64,000 bases of DNA from an uncultured Anaerolineae bacterium. Its GTDB lineage: Bacteria; Chloroflexota; Anaerolineae; Promineifilales; Promineifilaceae. A program made the position numbers and the translations under genes. The notes beneath the pieces are model-generated. The model ran no database searches, had not been told where the DNA came from, and saw only the letters and a program-made list of their open reading frames with translations. Within the stretch, counting starts at the first letter, position 1. Each line of letters opens with the position of its first letter. Below, piece after piece: positions 36,177 to 44,615 of the stretch. The stretch lies in NCBI GenBank assembly GCA_937943625.1, contig CALEAD010000025.1:1-64000 (forward strand). Reading direction: 5' to 3'.

Positions 36177-37108
36177 GCGTTCTTCGAGTTCAGCATCTGG
36201 CCGAGGTGCCCAACCGCCAGCCTACCTTTCTTGCCATGGGTTCATTCGATGGTGTACACCTGGGGCATCAGGAAGTGATTCGCAGCATGGTGGCTGCCGC
36301 GCGGCAGGCAGGCGCGCGCGCCGCCGTGCTCACATTTTTTCCCCACCCCAAGCGCATTGTGCAGCACACCACCGGCCCTTATTACATCACTACCCTGGAA
36401 GACCGCGTGGCGCTGCTGGGCGCCTGTGGCGTTGACCTGGTGATTACCCATCCGTTTGATGAGACTGTGCGCCACACCCGTGCCGCCGATTTTGTGCAGC
36501 AGATGCTCGACGCGCTGGACATGCGCCAGTTGTGGGGCGGCAACTTTGCCTTTGGTTACAGGCGCGAAGGAGATGTGCCTTTTTTGCGCCAGCTTGGCGC
36601 AGAGAAGGGCTTTTCCGTACAACTGGTTTCTTCGCTGGTGCGTATAGCCGGAGATTGGGTCAGCAGCAGCCGCATCCGCGCTTGTTTGCAGACGGGCAAT
36701 GTGGCTGAGGCAAGACTGTGCCTGGGACGGCCGTATCACGTCAGCGGCATGGTTGTGCATGGCAATCAGCGTGGTCGCGCCATTGGCTTCCCTACCGCCA
36801 ATCTGGATAGCTGGAACGAATTGCTGCTGCCGGCAAACGGCGTTTACGCCACTTATGCTTACGTGGGCGCACAGCGGTATGTTGCGGCAACCAATGTCGG
36901 CGTGCGTCCAACCGTCAACGGGCACGATGTGCGCGTGGAAGCGCACCTGCTAGACTTTGATGGCGATTTGTACGGTCAGGAATTGCGCGTGGAGTTCGTG
37001 CAGCGCATCCGCGCCGAGCAGCGCTTTGCCGGCCTGGAGGCACTAAAGGCGCAAATTGCCCAGGACGTAGCACAAATTCGCAGTATTGTGGGCGAAAGCA
37101 GGGATTAG
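36173..37108 (+). CDS. ribF: Bifunctional riboflavin kinase/FAD synthetase
   Basis: Converts riboflavin to FMN, then FAD. The 311-residue protein has the N-terminal FAD synthetase nucleotidyltransferase domain with GSFDGVHLGH at 23-32 and SSSRIRACLQTG near 163-174. The C-terminal riboflavin kinase domain (about 185-305) carries GRAIGFPTANL and NGVYATYAYV. The ATG at 36173 overlaps the truB stop (ATGA). Last gene of the nusA operon. It converges on the liv operon with a 16-nt gap and no clear terminator. Confidence 0.96.
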   Translation: MSVLRVQHLAEVPNRQPTFLAMGSFDGVHLGHQEVIRSMVAAARQAGARAAVLTFFPHPKRIVQHTTGPYYITTLEDRVALLGACGVDLVITHPFDETVRHTRAADFVQQMLDALDMRQLWGGNFAFGYRREGDVPFLRQLGAEKGFSVQLVSSLVRIAGDWVSSSRIRACLQTGNVAEARLCLGRPYHVSGMVVHGNQRGRAIGFPTANLDSWNELLLPANGVYATYAYVGAQRYVAATNVGVRPTVNGHDVRVEAHLLDFDGDLYGQELRVEFVQRIRAEQRFAGLEALKAQIAQDVAQIRSIVGESRD

Positions 37109-37124
37109 CGTGACAAAATTAACC

Positions 37125-37916
37125 TTACGACAGCCAGCGTTTGCGCCGTTTGTAATGTTTGACCTCGCGATAGGATTTGCGCTGCCCAACTTCCGTCAGG
37201 CCAAGATAGAACTCGCGCACGTCGGCATTTTCGCGTAAGATGTCAGGGTAGCCTTCGAGCACGATACGGCCGTTCTCCATAATGTAAGCATAGTCTGCCA
37301 CCCCCAGCGTCAGGTTGGCGTTTTGCTCCACCAGCAGGATCGTCGTACCTCGTTCCTCGTTGATGCGCTTAATGATGTGAAAAATCTCCATGACGAGCAG
37401 AGGTGCCAGCCCCAGAGAAGGCTCATCCAGCATCATCAGCCTGGGCCGCGCCATCAGGGCGCGTCCAATCGCCAACATTTGCTGTTCGCCGCCAGAGAGA
37501 TAGCCGGCCGTTTGTTTCTGACGATCCTTCAGGCGCGGGAAATAGCCGTAAACCATCTCCAGATCACCTTTAAGATTAGCTCCCTGGCGCGTGTAACCAC
37601 CGGCAATCAGGTTTTCCTCGACGGTCAGATGTTCAAAAACGCGCCGTCCCTCCATGACCTGGAAGATACCCTTGCGCACAATTTCAGCAGCATCCTGGTT
37701 GTGAATCTGTTCGCCGAGAAATTCGATCGAGCCATCGGTCACTTCGCCATTTTCTGGCTTAAGCAGCCCAGAAATTGCTTTGAGGGTCGTAGATTTGCCC
37801 GCGCCGTTCGAGCCCAATAGGCCAACGATTTTACCTTCTGGCACCTGCAAAGACATCCCCTTTAGCACCAGGATCACATCGTTATAGATGACCTCGATAT
37901 TGTTGAGAGTAAGCAT
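37125..37916 (-). CDS. livF: ABC transporter ATP-binding protein (LivF type)
   Basis: One of two ATPase subunits of a branched-chain amino-acid-type importer. The 263-residue protein has Walker A GSNGAGKST at 35-43, signature YLSGGEQQMLAIGRAL near 138-153, Walker B RLMMLDEPSLGLAP and switch His replaced in the LivF way (ILLVEQNA). The C-terminal 25 residues are strongly basic (KSYREVKHYKRRKRW), an unusual tail. The ATG at 37916 gives the family start MLTLNNIEVIYND. An upstream in-frame start at 38018 would run into the hairpin after livK. Confidence 0.94.
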   Translation of the reverse strand: MLTLNNIEVIYNDVILVLKGMSLQVPEGKIVGLLGSNGAGKSTTLKAISGLLKPENGEVTDGSIEFLGEQIHNQDAAEIVRKGIFQVMEGRRVFEHLTVEENLIAGGYTRQGANLKGDLEMVYGYFPRLKDRQKQTAGYLSGGEQQMLAIGRALMARPRLMMLDEPSLGLAPLLVMEIFHIIKRINEERGTTILLVEQNANLTLGVADYAYIMENGRIVLEGYPDILRENADVREFYLGLTEVGQRKSYREVKHYKRRKRWLS

Positions 37917-37972
37917 GGCAGTCCCAATTACCCGTGGTCGGTTCTTAGTAAGCAAAGGTTGTCGCTTAGTTA

Positions 37973-38014
37973 GTAACCAGTGGGCAGCGAGAAAAATGCC
38001 TGCCCACTGATTAC
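37973..38014 (-). other. Hairpin between livK and livF
   Basis: GTAACCAGTGGGCAG (37973-37987) and CTGCCCACTGATTAC (38000-38014) match in 13 of 15 positions around a 12-nt loop. There is no U tract. A stable hairpin after a binding-protein gene may protect its mRNA and raise LivK relative to LivF. Confidence 0.6.
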
Positions 38015-38035
38015 CCAATTACGCCGTGTTGCACG

Positions 38036-38095
38036 CTGCCGACGGCGGAGCGCCACACATTTTTCGGCCAGTTGTCAGCCCTCAGCGGTCGAAAA
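38036..38095. repeat. Fragment of the GACCGC-type intergenic repeat
   Basis: Contains CTGCCGACGGCGG and, after a short spacer, CAGCCCTCAGCGGTCG. Terminal repeats are not visible. Located between livK and livF. Confidence 0.4.
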
Positions 38096-38100
38096 ACGGA

Positions 38101-39312
38101 TTATTTGGCTGAGATAAAGTCCGTCAGGCTGACCCACTTGCCATTTTCCACCTTGAACAGGCGCAGGGAACTGTTGCCCCTGTGGCTGGTTGGCGTGAAA
38201 GTGATTGGCGAGGTCACGCCGCCGGTATCAAAGTTGCTGATAGTTTCGAGGGCCGCGCGCAGATTCATGCCGTTGACTTCTTTGCCTTCTTGAATGGTGC
38301 GGCGAATGCCTTCGGTCATGACAGCCATGGTCCACCAGCCCTGGGTGTAGTGCAACCCTTTAGCTTCCAGCGAACTGCCCTTGGACTTGAGAAACTCGTC
38401 TGCGTTCTTGTGGCCAGGCACAGGGGAGGTTGGGGGCGTAAAGGGGATGGTGCCTATCACACCCTCGGCTGCGTCACCCGCCAGGTTGATGAAGATTTCA
38501 TCGGCACACCAGTTCAACAAGATGAACTGAGCAGCGAAGCCCTGGCTGCGGGCATCCTTGAGCAAAACGGCCGCCGGGCTGGAAACAGTATGGACCACCA
38601 CGTAGTCGGCGCCAAATCGCGCCATTTGCGCCAGCTCCGCCACGTAATCCGTGGCGCCCCTGGGCATAGCCAGACTTGTAAAGGTCACCCCATTCGCCTC
38701 GGCAAAGGCTTTGGCATCCGCCACCGGCGAGGTGCCAAAGGGGCTGTCGTGATGAATCAGGGCAATTTGGGGCTTGTCGCTGTTGCCTTTGGCTGCCCAA
38801 TCCTCAAGGGCCCAGCGCAGAGCGATGATGGCCTGGTCGGAATAAGAAGTGCCAATCAGGAAGTTGTAGGGCGCAACCTGTATATCAAGCAGACCGGCTG
38901 AGTATGATGCAGACATGAAGGGAATTTTGTCTTCAGCAATTTTGGTGCGCAACGCTTCGGTGTCACCGGTGCCCCAGCCCATGAACGCAACCACCCCTTC
39001 GGACACGTACTGGCTATACAACTGTTCCGCCACATCTACTTTGTAGGCGTAATCGGCAGAGATGAGCTCAATGCGATGCCCCTCCACGCCACCGTTGGCA
39101 TTTAGCCATTCGACGTACCCTTTGATGCCTTCGGAATAGGGCGTGCCGACATCGGCCGTTGCGCCAGTCAGGTCGAAGATGGCGCCGACTTTAATCGGTT
39201 TTTTGGGTTGTTCTGCTGATGAGGTGGCGGCCGGTTCTGTGCCGCCACAGGCTGCAAGCATCAGGCTGACAGTTAGCAAAACAAGGAACAGAACTTTGGT
39301 TTTGTGCAACAT
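38101..39312 (-). CDS. livK: ABC transporter substrate-binding lipoprotein (LivK type)
   Basis: Extracytoplasmic type-1 periplasmic-binding-fold receptor that delivers ligand to the LivHM-FG transporter. The 403 residues begin with a lipoprotein signal ending LAACGG (lipobox), then a Ser/Ala-rich linker and the receptor core (KPIKVGAIFDLTGATADVGT, ending with the NSSLRLFKVENGKWVSLTDF C-terminus). Ligand may be a branched-chain amino acid, another amino acid, or an amide or organic acid. The acyl-CoA ligase in the operon suggests a carboxylic acid. GAGGAGAAG precedes the ATG. Confidence 0.93.
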   Translation of the reverse strand: MLHKTKVLFLVLLTVSLMLAACGGTEPAATSSAEQPKKPIKVGAIFDLTGATADVGTPYSEGIKGYVEWLNANGGVEGHRIELISADYAYKVDVAEQLYSQYVSEGVVAFMGWGTGDTEALRTKIAEDKIPFMSASYSAGLLDIQVAPYNFLIGTSYSDQAIIALRWALEDWAAKGNSDKPQIALIHHDSPFGTSPVADAKAFAEANGVTFTSLAMPRGATDYVAELAQMARFGADYVVVHTVSSPAAVLLKDARSQGFAAQFILLNWCADEIFINLAGDAAEGVIGTIPFTPPTSPVPGHKNADEFLKSKGSSLEAKGLHYTQGWWTMAVMTEGIRRTIQEGKEVNGMNLRAALETISNFDTGGVTSPITFTPTSHRGNSSLRLFKVENGKWVSLTDFISAK

Positions 39313-39330
39313 TTCTAACTTCTCCTCGGA

Positions 39331-39400
39331 AAATGACCGCTGACGGTGGACCGCTGACCGCAGCCGGCTGACCGCCGATGGCTAACCTGCGTTCCATTTT
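39331..39400. repeat. Fragment of the GACCGC-type intergenic repeat in the livM-livK gap
   Basis: AATGACCGCTGACGGTGGACC is followed by GCTGACCGCAGCCGGCTGACC. These are the same arm words as at 53200. It lies in the 264-nt gap between livM and livK. The rest of the gap is AT-rich and shows no gene. Confidence 0.5.
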
Positions 39401-39576
39401 CATCTATCGTGGTGTGCCCCGCTCATGGGGAACTCCTCTGAAATAATTTATTGCTTTTGTTTTTCTTTGATTGTGAGCAGTAACACCTCCTTTATATCCA
39501 ACCTGCATTCCCGTTGTCTGGTCACCAGGAAAAAACCGCTCCGGCTACAGCCCTCACGTCGGAGAACGACGATGAC

Positions 39577-40626
39577 TCAGTAACTGAAAGGCCACAGGCG
39601 GAAGTAATCTTTTATATTTCGCCATATTTTGTTTAAGCCTTCTGGCTCAAAGATGAGGAAGAGGATGATGACCAGACCAAATGTGCCCTGTTGGATGAAT
39701 GGCAGCAGGCTGTCAATGGCAGGAAAGGTTCCCCTGGCGGCCCGCCCCAGGTTGGTGAGCAGTGCAGGTAACAAGGTCATGAAGGTCGCTCCCAGAAAGG
39801 AACCGGTCACGGAACCAAGTCCACCAATAATAATCATGGCCAGGTAGAGCACGGAAACATCCACAGTAAATCTTTCCCACGTGACAATACTGCGATAATG
39901 CGCCGTCAACGCGCCTGCTAAGCCAACAAGAAATGATGAAATGGCAAACGCGAGTAATTTGTATTTGAAGAGGTCCACGCCCATGACCGAGGCGGCTATG
40001 TCCTGGTCGCGGATGGCAATAAAAGCGCGCCCATAGTGGGTGCGGAAGAGATTGACGGTGGCTATGGTAACCAGTAGCACCAAAAGCCACGTGACCCAAT
40101 AGAAGTTAAAGTCTGAATTGAGGCGGACGCCAAATAAGGTTGGGTTGGGGACAACCAGGGCCTCCACCCCGCCTGTGACCGCGCCCCAGTTGGTGACTAT
40201 CCACAGAATAATGACCTGTGCCGATAGGGTAGCAATTGCCAGGTACAACCCTTTTAACCGCAGTGAAGGGATACCGAACAGCACACCAACCAGGGCGGTG
40301 GCAAAGCAGGCGGCAATGGTCGAAGCCCACCAGGGCATGCCCAGGCGCGCGGTCAGGATACCGGCTGTGTAAGCGCCAACGGCCATGAACCCTCCCTGCC
40401 CAAGGCTGATTTGGCCGGTATAGCCGACGAGAATGTTCAAGCCAATGGCGCCAATGATCGCGATGCCGACTTGATTGGCCAGTGTCAGGTAGTAGCGGTT
40501 TTCACGAAAGATAAAGGGAAAGGCCAGCAAAAAAAGAAAGAGGATCACCAGGCGAATTTTTTGCGCATGGGTACGGCGCAGCGCCATGTCTTTTTCGTAG
40601 GAGGAGTGGAAGATGCCAGAAATCAT
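39577..40626 (-). CDS. livM: ABC transporter permease (LivM type)
   Basis: Integral membrane subunit of the importer, 349 residues with 9-10 predicted helices. Typical LivM segments are GLNILVGYTGQISLGQGGFM, ATLSAQVIILWIVTNWGAVT and the cytoplasmic coupling region FIAIRDQDIAASVMGVDL. The PXG-type motif before the last helices (IIIGGLGSVTGSFLGA) is present. It lies 63 nt after livH. Confidence 0.94.
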   Translation of the reverse strand: MISGIFHSSYEKDMALRRTHAQKIRLVILFLFLLAFPFIFRENRYYLTLANQVGIAIIGAIGLNILVGYTGQISLGQGGFMAVGAYTAGILTARLGMPWWASTIAACFATALVGVLFGIPSLRLKGLYLAIATLSAQVIILWIVTNWGAVTGGVEALVVPNPTLFGVRLNSDFNFYWVTWLLVLLVTIATVNLFRTHYGRAFIAIRDQDIAASVMGVDLFKYKLLAFAISSFLVGLAGALTAHYRSIVTWERFTVDVSVLYLAMIIIGGLGSVTGSFLGATFMTLLPALLTNLGRAARGTFPAIDSLLPFIQQGTFGLVIILFLIFEPEGLNKIWRNIKDYFRLWPFSY

Positions 40627-40689
40627 AAAGTTACCCGCTTGTGAATAGCTTTGTGGTCGAGCAGTCCTATGCTCTATGAGACGACGTGA

Positions 40690-41562
40690 CTAAACCCGTT
40701 CAATAATCTCTTGCCCAAACAAGCCGTAGGGGCGTAACATCAGGATGATGATGAGCACGACGAAGGGTAAAACCTGATTCAGCCCCTGGCCGATATAACC
40801 GCCAGTATAAGATTCCAACAAACCAATGATAATGCCGCCAACGATGGCGCCAGGAATGGAATCGAGCCCACCGAGGATGACGACCGGGAAAACGCGCAGA
40901 CCGAAGCCGGCCAGTTCGCCGCTCACACCGACGATGTTGGCAACTAAAGCGCCGCCAATAGCGGCCGTTGCTGCAGCAATAGACCAGGCCCAGGCAAAGA
41001 TTTTTTTGACGCTGATGCCCATGCTCAGAGCGGCTTGCTGGTCATCGGCAACGGCGCGCATGGCGATCCCTTCTTTGGAGCGGCGGAAGAAGAGGGTGAA
41101 GATGCTCAATAGCAAGATGGCAATCAAAATTGACCACAAGCGGTCCTCGCCCACAGTGGCGCCGAGAATGCTCACGGGTTCGCTGGGGATAAAGGACGGG
41201 AACGCTCGCGGCACATTGCCCCAAATGGCGCTAACAATGGCTTTGAGCAGGCTGCTGAGGCCAATTGTCACCATGATGACCGAAATGATCGGTTCGCCAA
41301 TCATTGGTCGTAGCACAAGGCGTTCTACCACAACGCCCAGGGCAACGGCAACTACCATAGTCAGGAACATGCCGAGCGTCCAGTGCAGACCGAATTGGAC
41401 GACCATGGCGTAGATGACGTAAGCGCCAATGAGCAAGAATTCTCCCTGGGCGAAGTTGATCACATCGCTGGATTTGTAAATCAACACAAAACCCAGCGCT
41501 GCCAGCGCCAGGATGGCGCCGTTGGTCAGTCCGGTAAGCGTGAGTTGGATAAAGAGGTCCAT
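40690..41562 (-). CDS. livH: ABC transporter permease (LivH type)
   Basis: Second membrane subunit, 290 residues with about eight helices. It shows GLTNGAILALAALGFVLIYK, then NFAQGEFLLIGAYV, the coupling helix GIAMRAVADDQQAALSMGIS and the VVILGGLDSIPGAIVGGIII stretch. It begins 3 nt after the acyl-CoA ligase stop codon, so the two are translationally linked. Confidence 0.95.
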   Translation of the reverse strand: MDLFIQLTLTGLTNGAILALAALGFVLIYKSSDVINFAQGEFLLIGAYVIYAMVVQFGLHWTLGMFLTMVVAVALGVVVERLVLRPMIGEPIISVIMVTIGLSSLLKAIVSAIWGNVPRAFPSFIPSEPVSILGATVGEDRLWSILIAILLLSIFTLFFRRSKEGIAMRAVADDQQAALSMGISVKKIFAWAWSIAAATAAIGGALVANIVGVSGELAGFGLRVFPVVILGGLDSIPGAIVGGIIIGLLESYTGGYIGQGLNQVLPFVVLIIILMLRPYGLFGQEIIERV

Positions 41563-41565
41563 AAG

Positions 41566-43464
41566 TTATGCGTTCGTCTCCAATGTTTCGATAGCCAATC
41601 GGGTTTGGATGCGCGCCGTACGGCCGTCCTGATAGGTAATCGTTTGGTCCACATCCACAAAGGGATTGTGGCTGTAGAGCGCCGAGATAATCTCCTCGTA
41701 GCGCTGGGCAATCAACTTACGACGCACTTTGCGCGTGCGGGTCAATTCGGCGTCATCGGCGTCCAGCTCTTTATGCAACAGCAGAAAGCGCTGAATACGG
41801 GCGGCAGGTGGCAAGTCTGCGTTGGAAGCCTTCACGTGGCTGCCCACCAACTTATACACCTGCGGTTTTTGTGCCAGGTCCGTGTAGGTGGTGTAAGCCA
41901 GCTGATTGTTTTCGGCCCATTTGCCTACATTGGCAAAATCAATGTTGATCATGGCCGTCACATAGGGCCAGTCACCGCCAAAGACGACCGCCTCTTTAAT
42001 GTACGGGCTGAACTTGAGCTTGTTCTCGATGAATTGCGGGCTGAACTTGGTGCCATCGTGCAGCGTCATCACATCTTTGGCGCGGTCAATCACAATCAAG
42101 TGTCCATCTTCGTCGAAATAGCCGGCGTCGCCAGAGTGCAGCCAACCCTCCCTAATCGCTTCGGCCGTCGCTTCCGGGTTGCGATAATAACCCTCCATCA
42201 TCGCGGGCGAGCGCATCAGAATTTCGCCACTCTCGTCAATCTTGATGTCCGTTTCAGGAATGGGCGTGCCGACTGTCTGGAATTTGACATCGCGATCGCG
42301 GTGAACCACAGCGATGCCATTGATTTCAGTTTGACCGTAAATCTGTTTCAGATTCACCCCTAGAGCGTGGAAGAAGCGGAACACATCGGGCCCCAGCGCC
42401 GCACCCCCTGTATAAGCCCTTTTCAGATGCCGTAGCCCCAGCAGATCTTTGATCTCCTGAAAGATCAGCCAATCTGCCAAAAAGTATTGCGCCCTCATCC
42501 CGAAAGAGGGCTTTTCTTTGCGGAACTGCAAGTCGGCCATGCGGTAGCCGATGGGCATTGCCCAGTTATAAAGTTTTTTCTTGAGCCAGGTGCTATCTTC
42601 GATTTTGACTTGAACCTGGCTAACTAGATTCTCCCAAATGCGTGGCGGGCTGAACATGACCTTAGGCCCAATTTCGCGGATATCGTGCTGCACCGTCTCC
42701 GGCTCTTCGGGAAAGTTGATGGTGAACCCAACCAGCAGCCCACAAGACATGCACATCATCTGTTCGCCAATCCAGGGTAGGGGCAGGAAGGAAACAAACT
42801 CATCCTGCGGTTCAAGGGGGTCAATGGCCATCAGGTTGCGTCCCATGCTGAGCATGGATTTGTGGGTCAACATGGCGAGTTTGGGGTTGCCCGTTGTACC
42901 AGAGGTGGTGGATAGAATTGCCAGGTCAGAGCCTTTTCCTTGCGCCAGACGCGCCTCGAACCAGCCAGGATTCTCCTGTTCATATGTGTGCCCTAGCTCT
43001 TGCACCTTTGGGAAATACATCAGAAAATCTTCGGTGTAGTTACGCAGCCCCTTAGGATCGTAATAAATGACCTTTCTAACCCCTTTTAGCTCCTCCCACA
43101 TTTCCAGGATTTTATCCACCTGTTCCTGGTCTTCGACCACGACAAAAGAGACGTCGGCATGGTTGAAAATATAAACCATTTCCGCGACGACCGAATCCTG
43201 GTAAATGCCGATAGATTTTGCGCCTACGCTTTGGGCGGCGAGTTCCGCTATGACCCACTCGGGGCGGTTATCGCCGATAATGGCAATCGTCTCTTCGGGA
43301 CGCAGTCCCAGGCTGGTTAGCCCCAGCGCAAAATACTTGACATGTTCATAATATTCCTTCCAGGTAATTGGATGCCAAATGCCATAATCACGTAAGCGCA
43401 TGGCAACTCTATTTGGGGTTTGCTCCGCGTGTTGTTTCAGGAATTGGGGAAGTGTCTCTGGCAT
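41566..43464 (-). CDS. Long-chain acyl-CoA ligase-like AMP-binding protein
   Basis: ANL-superfamily enzyme, 632 residues, that activates a carboxylic acid as an acyl-AMP and usually forms the CoA thioester. It has P-loop TTSGTTGNPKLAML near 188-201, then YGQTEINGI, a hinge region with GWLHSGDAGYFDEDGHLIVI, and DRAKDVMTLHDG in the C-terminal domain. Length and the insert KFSPQFIENKLKFSPYIKEA resemble bubblegum/FAA-type long-chain ligases. It lies between livG and livH inside the liv operon, with gaps of only 3-5 nt, so it is part of the transport unit. The substrate is probably the acid imported by the ABC system. Confidence 0.92.
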   Translation of the reverse strand: MPETLPQFLKQHAEQTPNRVAMRLRDYGIWHPITWKEYYEHVKYFALGLTSLGLRPEETIAIIGDNRPEWVIAELAAQSVGAKSIGIYQDSVVAEMVYIFNHADVSFVVVEDQEQVDKILEMWEELKGVRKVIYYDPKGLRNYTEDFLMYFPKVQELGHTYEQENPGWFEARLAQGKGSDLAILSTTSGTTGNPKLAMLTHKSMLSMGRNLMAIDPLEPQDEFVSFLPLPWIGEQMMCMSCGLLVGFTINFPEEPETVQHDIREIGPKVMFSPPRIWENLVSQVQVKIEDSTWLKKKLYNWAMPIGYRMADLQFRKEKPSFGMRAQYFLADWLIFQEIKDLLGLRHLKRAYTGGAALGPDVFRFFHALGVNLKQIYGQTEINGIAVVHRDRDVKFQTVGTPIPETDIKIDESGEILMRSPAMMEGYYRNPEATAEAIREGWLHSGDAGYFDEDGHLIVIDRAKDVMTLHDGTKFSPQFIENKLKFSPYIKEAVVFGGDWPYVTAMINIDFANVGKWAENNQLAYTTYTDLAQKPQVYKLVGSHVKASNADLPPAARIQRFLLLHKELDADDAELTRTRKVRRKLIAQRYEEIISALYSHNPFVDVDQTITYQDGRTARIQTRLAIETLETNA

Positions 43465-43469
43465 CTCTG

Positions 43470-44342
43470 CTACTCCTTCCCATGATTATTATTGTTTGAT
43501 TGGCCAAACTTAAATGGGGATTTCTCTTCCCCCAGGTAAGCCTTCACCACAAGCGGGTTGTTGCGCACTTCGTCGGGCGTGCCCTCTCCGATTTTCTGGC
43601 CGAAATTCAACACAACGATGCGGTCGCTAATGTCCATCACAACGCCCATGTCGTGCTCAATCAGGACAATGGTTACGCCGTGTTCCTCGTTGATGTCCAG
43701 GATGAAGCGCGCCATATCCTCTTTCTCTTCCGAGTTCATACCGGCCATGGGTTCATCCAAAAGCAGGATGGAGGGTTGCATGGCCAGGGCGCGGCCCATT
43801 TCTACGCGTTTTTGCAATCCGTAAGAGAGAGAGCCAACCGTGTTGTTGCGAATAGACTCGATTTCAAGCAGGTCAATAATGTCTTCTACAAAGCGGCGAA
43901 AACGGATGTGCTCGCGCTGCGCTGTCCCCCAATAAATGAGGCTGCTGAACAGATTGCTGCGCATGTGGATGTGTGCCCCAGCGAGTAAGTTGTCCAGCAC
44001 ACTCATATGGCGGAACAGTTCAATGTTCTGAAAAGAACGGGCAATGCCCAGCCGGGCAATTTGGTGGGGCTTGAGGCGTGTGACTTCATGCTCTTTGTCA
44101 TTGTAGAACAAAATCCGACCGCGCTGGGGGCGATACAGGCCACTGATGCAGTTGAGCAGGCTGGTTTTTCCGGCGCCGTTTGGCCCGATGATGGCTAAAA
44201 TTTCGCTCTGACGCACTGCCAGATTGATGTCCATTAGGGCAGCCACGCCGCCAAAGTTGAGCTGGATGTTTTCGACCCTGAGTTGGGTTTCGCCCGCCTG
44301 TAGTTGGCTGCTATTGAGGGTGTTGGTAAATCCACGCAGCAT
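43470..44342 (-). CDS. livG: ABC transporter ATP-binding protein (LivG type)
   Basis: Second ATPase subunit of the liv-type importer, 290 residues. Walker A GPNGAGKTS, the LivG-type insertion region with ARSFQNIELFRHMSVLDNLL, signature GSLSYGLQKRVEMGRAL, Walker B ILLLDEPMAGMNSEE and switch-His IVLIEHDMGVVMDISDR are all clear. The ATG at 44342 has AAAGGAG 6 nt upstream. A longer in-frame reading from 44450 passes through a 12-bp DNA repeat and is not supported. First gene of livG-ligase-livH-livM-livK-livF. Confidence 0.95.
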   Translation of the reverse strand: MLRGFTNTLNSSQLQAGETQLRVENIQLNFGGVAALMDINLAVRQSEILAIIGPNGAGKTSLLNCISGLYRPQRGRILFYNDKEHEVTRLKPHQIARLGIARSFQNIELFRHMSVLDNLLAGAHIHMRSNLFSSLIYWGTAQREHIRFRRFVEDIIDLLEIESIRNNTVGSLSYGLQKRVEMGRALAMQPSILLLDEPMAGMNSEEKEDMARFILDINEEHGVTIVLIEHDMGVVMDISDRIVVLNFGQKIGEGTPDEVRNNPLVVKAYLGEEKSPFKFGQSNNNNHGKE

Positions 44343-44394
44343 AAGCGCTCCTTTGCCATGATTGTCGTTATCATACAAGGGGGGCGCTAATGAA

Positions 44395-44437
44395 GCGTTA
44401 ACACATGCGTTAATGTGCGCGTTAATGCACGCATGAA
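44395..44437. repeat. 12-bp tandem repeat array upstream of livG
   Basis: GCGTTAA recurs at 44395, 44407 and 44419, exactly 12 bp apart, and a degenerate GCATGAA follows at 44431. The unit is close to GCGTTAATGTGC. It lies 50-95 nt before the livG start, a position that suits binding sites for a regulator. Confidence 0.75.
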
Positions 44438-44445
44438 TGCCATAC

Positions 44446-44588
44446 GGCATGGTTCAGACGATCTTTACAAATTTGACCGCCGACCGTGAACGGCCGACCG
44501 CGATTTGGCTCCAGTCCGGCGGTCTGCGGTCGGCCGTCGGCGGTCAGGAAATTGTAAGGCGCCGTTTCCAGAGCGCGTGAACCACGCC
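44446..44588. repeat. Intergenic MITE/REP-like repeat, best preserved copy
   Basis: The left end GGCATGGTTCA (44446-44456) and right end TGAACCACGCC (44578-44588) are inverted repeats matching in 10 of 11 bases. The arms hold TTTGACCGCCGACCGTGAAC and GCGGTCTGCGGTCGGC, then GTCGGCGGTCA, forming a long imperfect hairpin. Length 143 bp. No open frame, so any mobility needs help in trans. Confidence 0.85.
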
Positions 44589-44615
44589 TGCCATACTATT
44601 TCTGGGGACAACAGC

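Noticed and set aside
41383-42363. Plus-strand frame of 326 codons opposite the acyl-CoA ligase and livH
   Set aside because: Antisense of two certain genes, with no ribosome binding site and shadow-type composition.
44343-44450. N-terminal extension of livG through the 12-bp repeat
   Set aside because: The extension codes a repetitive Ile-Asn-Ala peptide not found in LivG proteins, and an ideal ribosome binding site precedes the ATG at 44342.
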